Shown piece after piece: positions 63,201 to 64,000 of a stretch of 64,000 nt of DNA. Source of the stretch: Thalassotalea mangrovi (GTDB lineage: Bacteria > Pseudomonadota > Gammaproteobacteria > Enterobacterales > Alteromonadaceae). The stretch covers positions 56,013 through 120,012 of the forward strand of contig NZ_SWDB01000027.1 in assembly GCF_005116735.1 (NCBI RefSeq). The letters are read 5' to 3'. The translations under genes and the position numbers were made by a program. The notes under the pieces are model-generated. The model made no database searches. It had not been told where the DNA came from and was given only the letters and a program-made list of their open reading frames with translations. The stretch's first letter is position 1. Every line of letters starts with the position of its first letter.

Positions 63201-63667
63201 CCTTTGGTCGCGGTAGCGAATTTACCATTGTGCTGCCGGTAATCGCCTTAAGTGACAAACCGGTGCCGCAGGAGCTCACCAGTCCGGTAAATCGCCAGGA
63301 CTTAAAATCACTGAAAGTGTTAATCATCGACAATGACGATGCGGTACTGGTTGCTATGGATAAGCGGCTAAGTGAATGGGGCTGTCAGGCCTGGCAGGCA
63401 AAAGATCAACAAACCGCAATTGCAGTGACCGAGCAACATCAGCCACAACTGATTATTGCTGACTATCACCTTGATGATGGCGTCACCGGCCTGCAGGTGG
63501 TTAATTTTATCCATCAACAGGTCGATGCGAACATCCCGATCATTATTAACAGCGCCGATCATAGTGAAGAAATTCGCGAGCAAATCCGCGAACAAGGTTT
63601 TCAGTTTTTAAATAAACCGGTCAAACCTGCAGCATTGAAGCGAACTATAAAACAGTTGGTGAAGTAG
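60206..63667 (+). CDS. Transporter-fused hybrid sensor histidine kinase/response regulator
   Basis: A 1153-aa membrane protein. Residues 1 to about 500 form a sodium/solute symporter-like domain with a dozen helices (e.g. GLGVYCTSWAFYGVTGQA). A PAS domain follows (about 640-760), a coiled coil, a HisKA domain with FAALSHDLLQPFNAANLF (His about 806), an HATPase domain (N box RRVIQNLLTNAIRYTEQG; G boxes DSGIGI and GLGLGLA), and a receiver (about 1035-1150) with phospho-acceptor Asp in LIIADYHLDDG. The layout matches CbrA-type and related kinases sensing a transported or bound solute; ligand and partner unknown. Monocistronic as far as visible. Confidence 0.93.
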   Translation: MLSISLLVLVTGCYLLLLFLIAFIGDKYQLPKRVKPVVYSLGLGVYCTSWAFYGVTGQAATTGWWLTPTYTGAILVFIFAWPLVLKVAKICRQQSLTSLADFISSRYGKSTRLAGLITLVSVAAIIPYIALQLRAMTDSFTAVTQYQNSNGIFDISLVFSVMLAMFAILFGTRRIRPSEQNPGLLMAISFESIVKLVTFLLVGIFVCFWMFSSPAQLLAAAREHQAIIAISAPPSYVYLTQALLGVLMMFCLPRQFHMAFIEQKTESELISARWLFPLFLIALNVFALPIAYAGLILFANQDVGSDSFMLQLPIYADNEWMTLVSYLGGFSAATSMVIVATIVLSIMVSNDLITPKLLAREQGRSTVFRLNHQLSPNRLLMIRRITIATILLAAWAYYQSISNTELLAVTGLMAMTLVAQFAPAMIFGLTWNRANHTAAYRSIVTGTLVWAYTLLLPSMLQDTQFYHHYFAEGLFNQQWLIPTALFGIEIDFIAHGVLMSLILNVLVFIYYSLSKTPSMAERLQARNYLLSPEAQEQLLPGNTPLTVNDVRALLSRFFGEDYAQAIIDCHYQDKQVHGEYLISTELEAKVEQELSGVIGGPSARLLLNSAKSQRHAKVNDVVDIVDEASELLRFNRSLLQATIQNVNQGIAVVDKELRLVAWNRRYIEMFDYPEEQIYVGRPVEEVIRFNANRGFFGDSPKQQEIEKRITYLRQGIPYRFQRVQKSGKVYEMNGNPLPGGGFVTTYADITDFVKTQKALEEINAHLESRVEQRTADLQRLNQALAEAKQDAEQANINKSRYFAALSHDLLQPFNAANLFSSILQEKCDDKDIRELSKNISYSLENAEQLLSSILELTKLDAGTIRPHIEDFYLGTFLQPICDEFRLLAEEKGLRFQANVDNVGTRSDKTLLRRVIQNLLTNAIRYTEQGQVELSLERQGMDILIHIKDSGIGIKEQDQQRIFNDFEQINQNKEQGLGLGLAITSRICKILGIGLTLNSTFGRGSEFTIVLPVIALSDKPVPQELTSPVNRQDLKSLKVLIIDNDDAVLVAMDKRLSEWGCQAWQAKDQQTAIAVTEQHQPQLIIADYHLDDGVTGLQVVNFIHQQVDANIPIIINSADHSEEIREQIREQGFQFLNKPVKPAALKRTIKQLVK

Positions 63668-63683
63668 AAACTTCGAAGAGGTA

Positions 63684-63847
63684 ATACCAATTACACTAAG
63701 TTTGTGCACAACTCAGAGTTAGGACAGAGGTTCAGTTACAACATAAATTTCATTGATATAGTCATTCTATATTAATGAAATATAGGGCCGTAAATGGGCC
63801 TCTGGTAAACTCCCTACGGGTGAGCAATAATTTAATGCAATTGGTAT
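63684..63847. mobile_element. MITE-like element, copy 3 (short form)
   Basis: A 164-bp copy with slightly diverged ends, ATACCAATTACACTAA and TTAATGCAATTGGTAT. Body as in copy 1; the right part (GGTGAGCAATAATTTAATG) matches the right end of long copy 2. It starts 17 bp after the kinase stop codon. Confidence 0.88.
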
Positions 63848-64000
63848 AAGCTGCGCTGGCGGAAGTGGAAGGTGGAAGAAATTAGCAACTTTCACATCCA
63901 GCTTCCTCTGAAAACTTGTGGCCTAAAATCAAGGGGTCAGAGTCTGAGCTATCCCCACAAATAATTCAGAGAAAACAAGGGAATAAATAGATAAATTCGA
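63848..64000. other. Right edge
   Basis: No gene seen. AAGGGGTCAGAGTCTGAG at about 63933 resembles the ends that often border REP-associated tyrosine transposase genes, so a mobile element may begin beyond the window. Confidence 0.3.

Overview
The window looks like chromosomal DNA of a marine gammaproteobacterium of the Alteromonadales type (Colwelliaceae or Thalassotalea-like is my best guess, not proven). Reasons: a Vibrio/Alteromonadales-style TtpC-ExbB2-ExbD2-TonB2 operon, several large TonB-dependent receptors with TPR-sulfotransferase and TPR-2OG-oxygenase neighbours, an enterobacterial-like pspF/pspABC/ycjXF/sapABCDF block, a PEP-CTERM protein, and a tmRNA tag reading ANDETFALAA. The DNA is moderately AT-rich, and many intergenic gaps are full of hairpin-forming repeats.

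Layout. 0-1.7 kb: cysN (cut by the left edge) and cysD, sulfate activation, minus strand. 1.7-2.4 kb: array of small hairpin repeats. 2.4-7.4 kb: a six-gene TonB2 energising operon (DUF3450 protein, ttpC, exbB2, exbD2, tonB2, TPR protein). 8.3-22.5 kb: three TonB-dependent receptors interleaved with a TPR/2OG-Fe(II) oxygenase, a small lipoprotein, a TPR-sulfotransferase and a SAM methyltransferase. 23-27.3 kb: YfcA-like exporter, priC, 4.5S RNA, acyltransferase, DUF3014 protein. 27.5-33.3 kb: aromatic amino acid catabolism (maiA, fahA, tyrR, phhB, phhA), with a perfect TyrR box ahead of tyrR. 33.6-37.6 kb: phage-shock operon pspABC-ycjXF, divergent from pspF, which leads into sapABCDF (37.8-44.2 kb). 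44.3-48.1 kb: PEP-CTERM protein behind a good sigma-54 promoter, an exported protein of unknown function, rnfH/ratA, smpB and a DUF4442 protein.

48.3-51.3 kb: tmRNA (ssrA) followed by a 2.6 kb island bounded by 25-bp direct repeats of the tmRNA 3' end. The island carries GGTACAG arm-like repeats but no visible integrase. Its only two convincing genes are a translationally coupled ParA-type ATPase and a class III nucleotidyl-cyclase-like protein. This is the best candidate for an undescribed system in the window; a defence or signalling role is inference only.

51.4-64 kb: fumC, a MoeB/ThiF/HesA enzyme, a membrane protein, a glycosyltransferase/PAP2 pair, a DUF3313 lipoprotein, a YdcH protein, an exported protein plus matrixin-like metalloprotease pair, and a transporter-fused hybrid histidine kinase.

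The non-coding DNA is unusually structured: three copies of one MITE (one long, two apparently internally deleted), four 72-nt cloverleaf-like repeats with compensatory changes, hairpin modules spaced by CCGGGTACG, and G.U-tolerant hairpins between cysD/cysN and between fahA/maiA.
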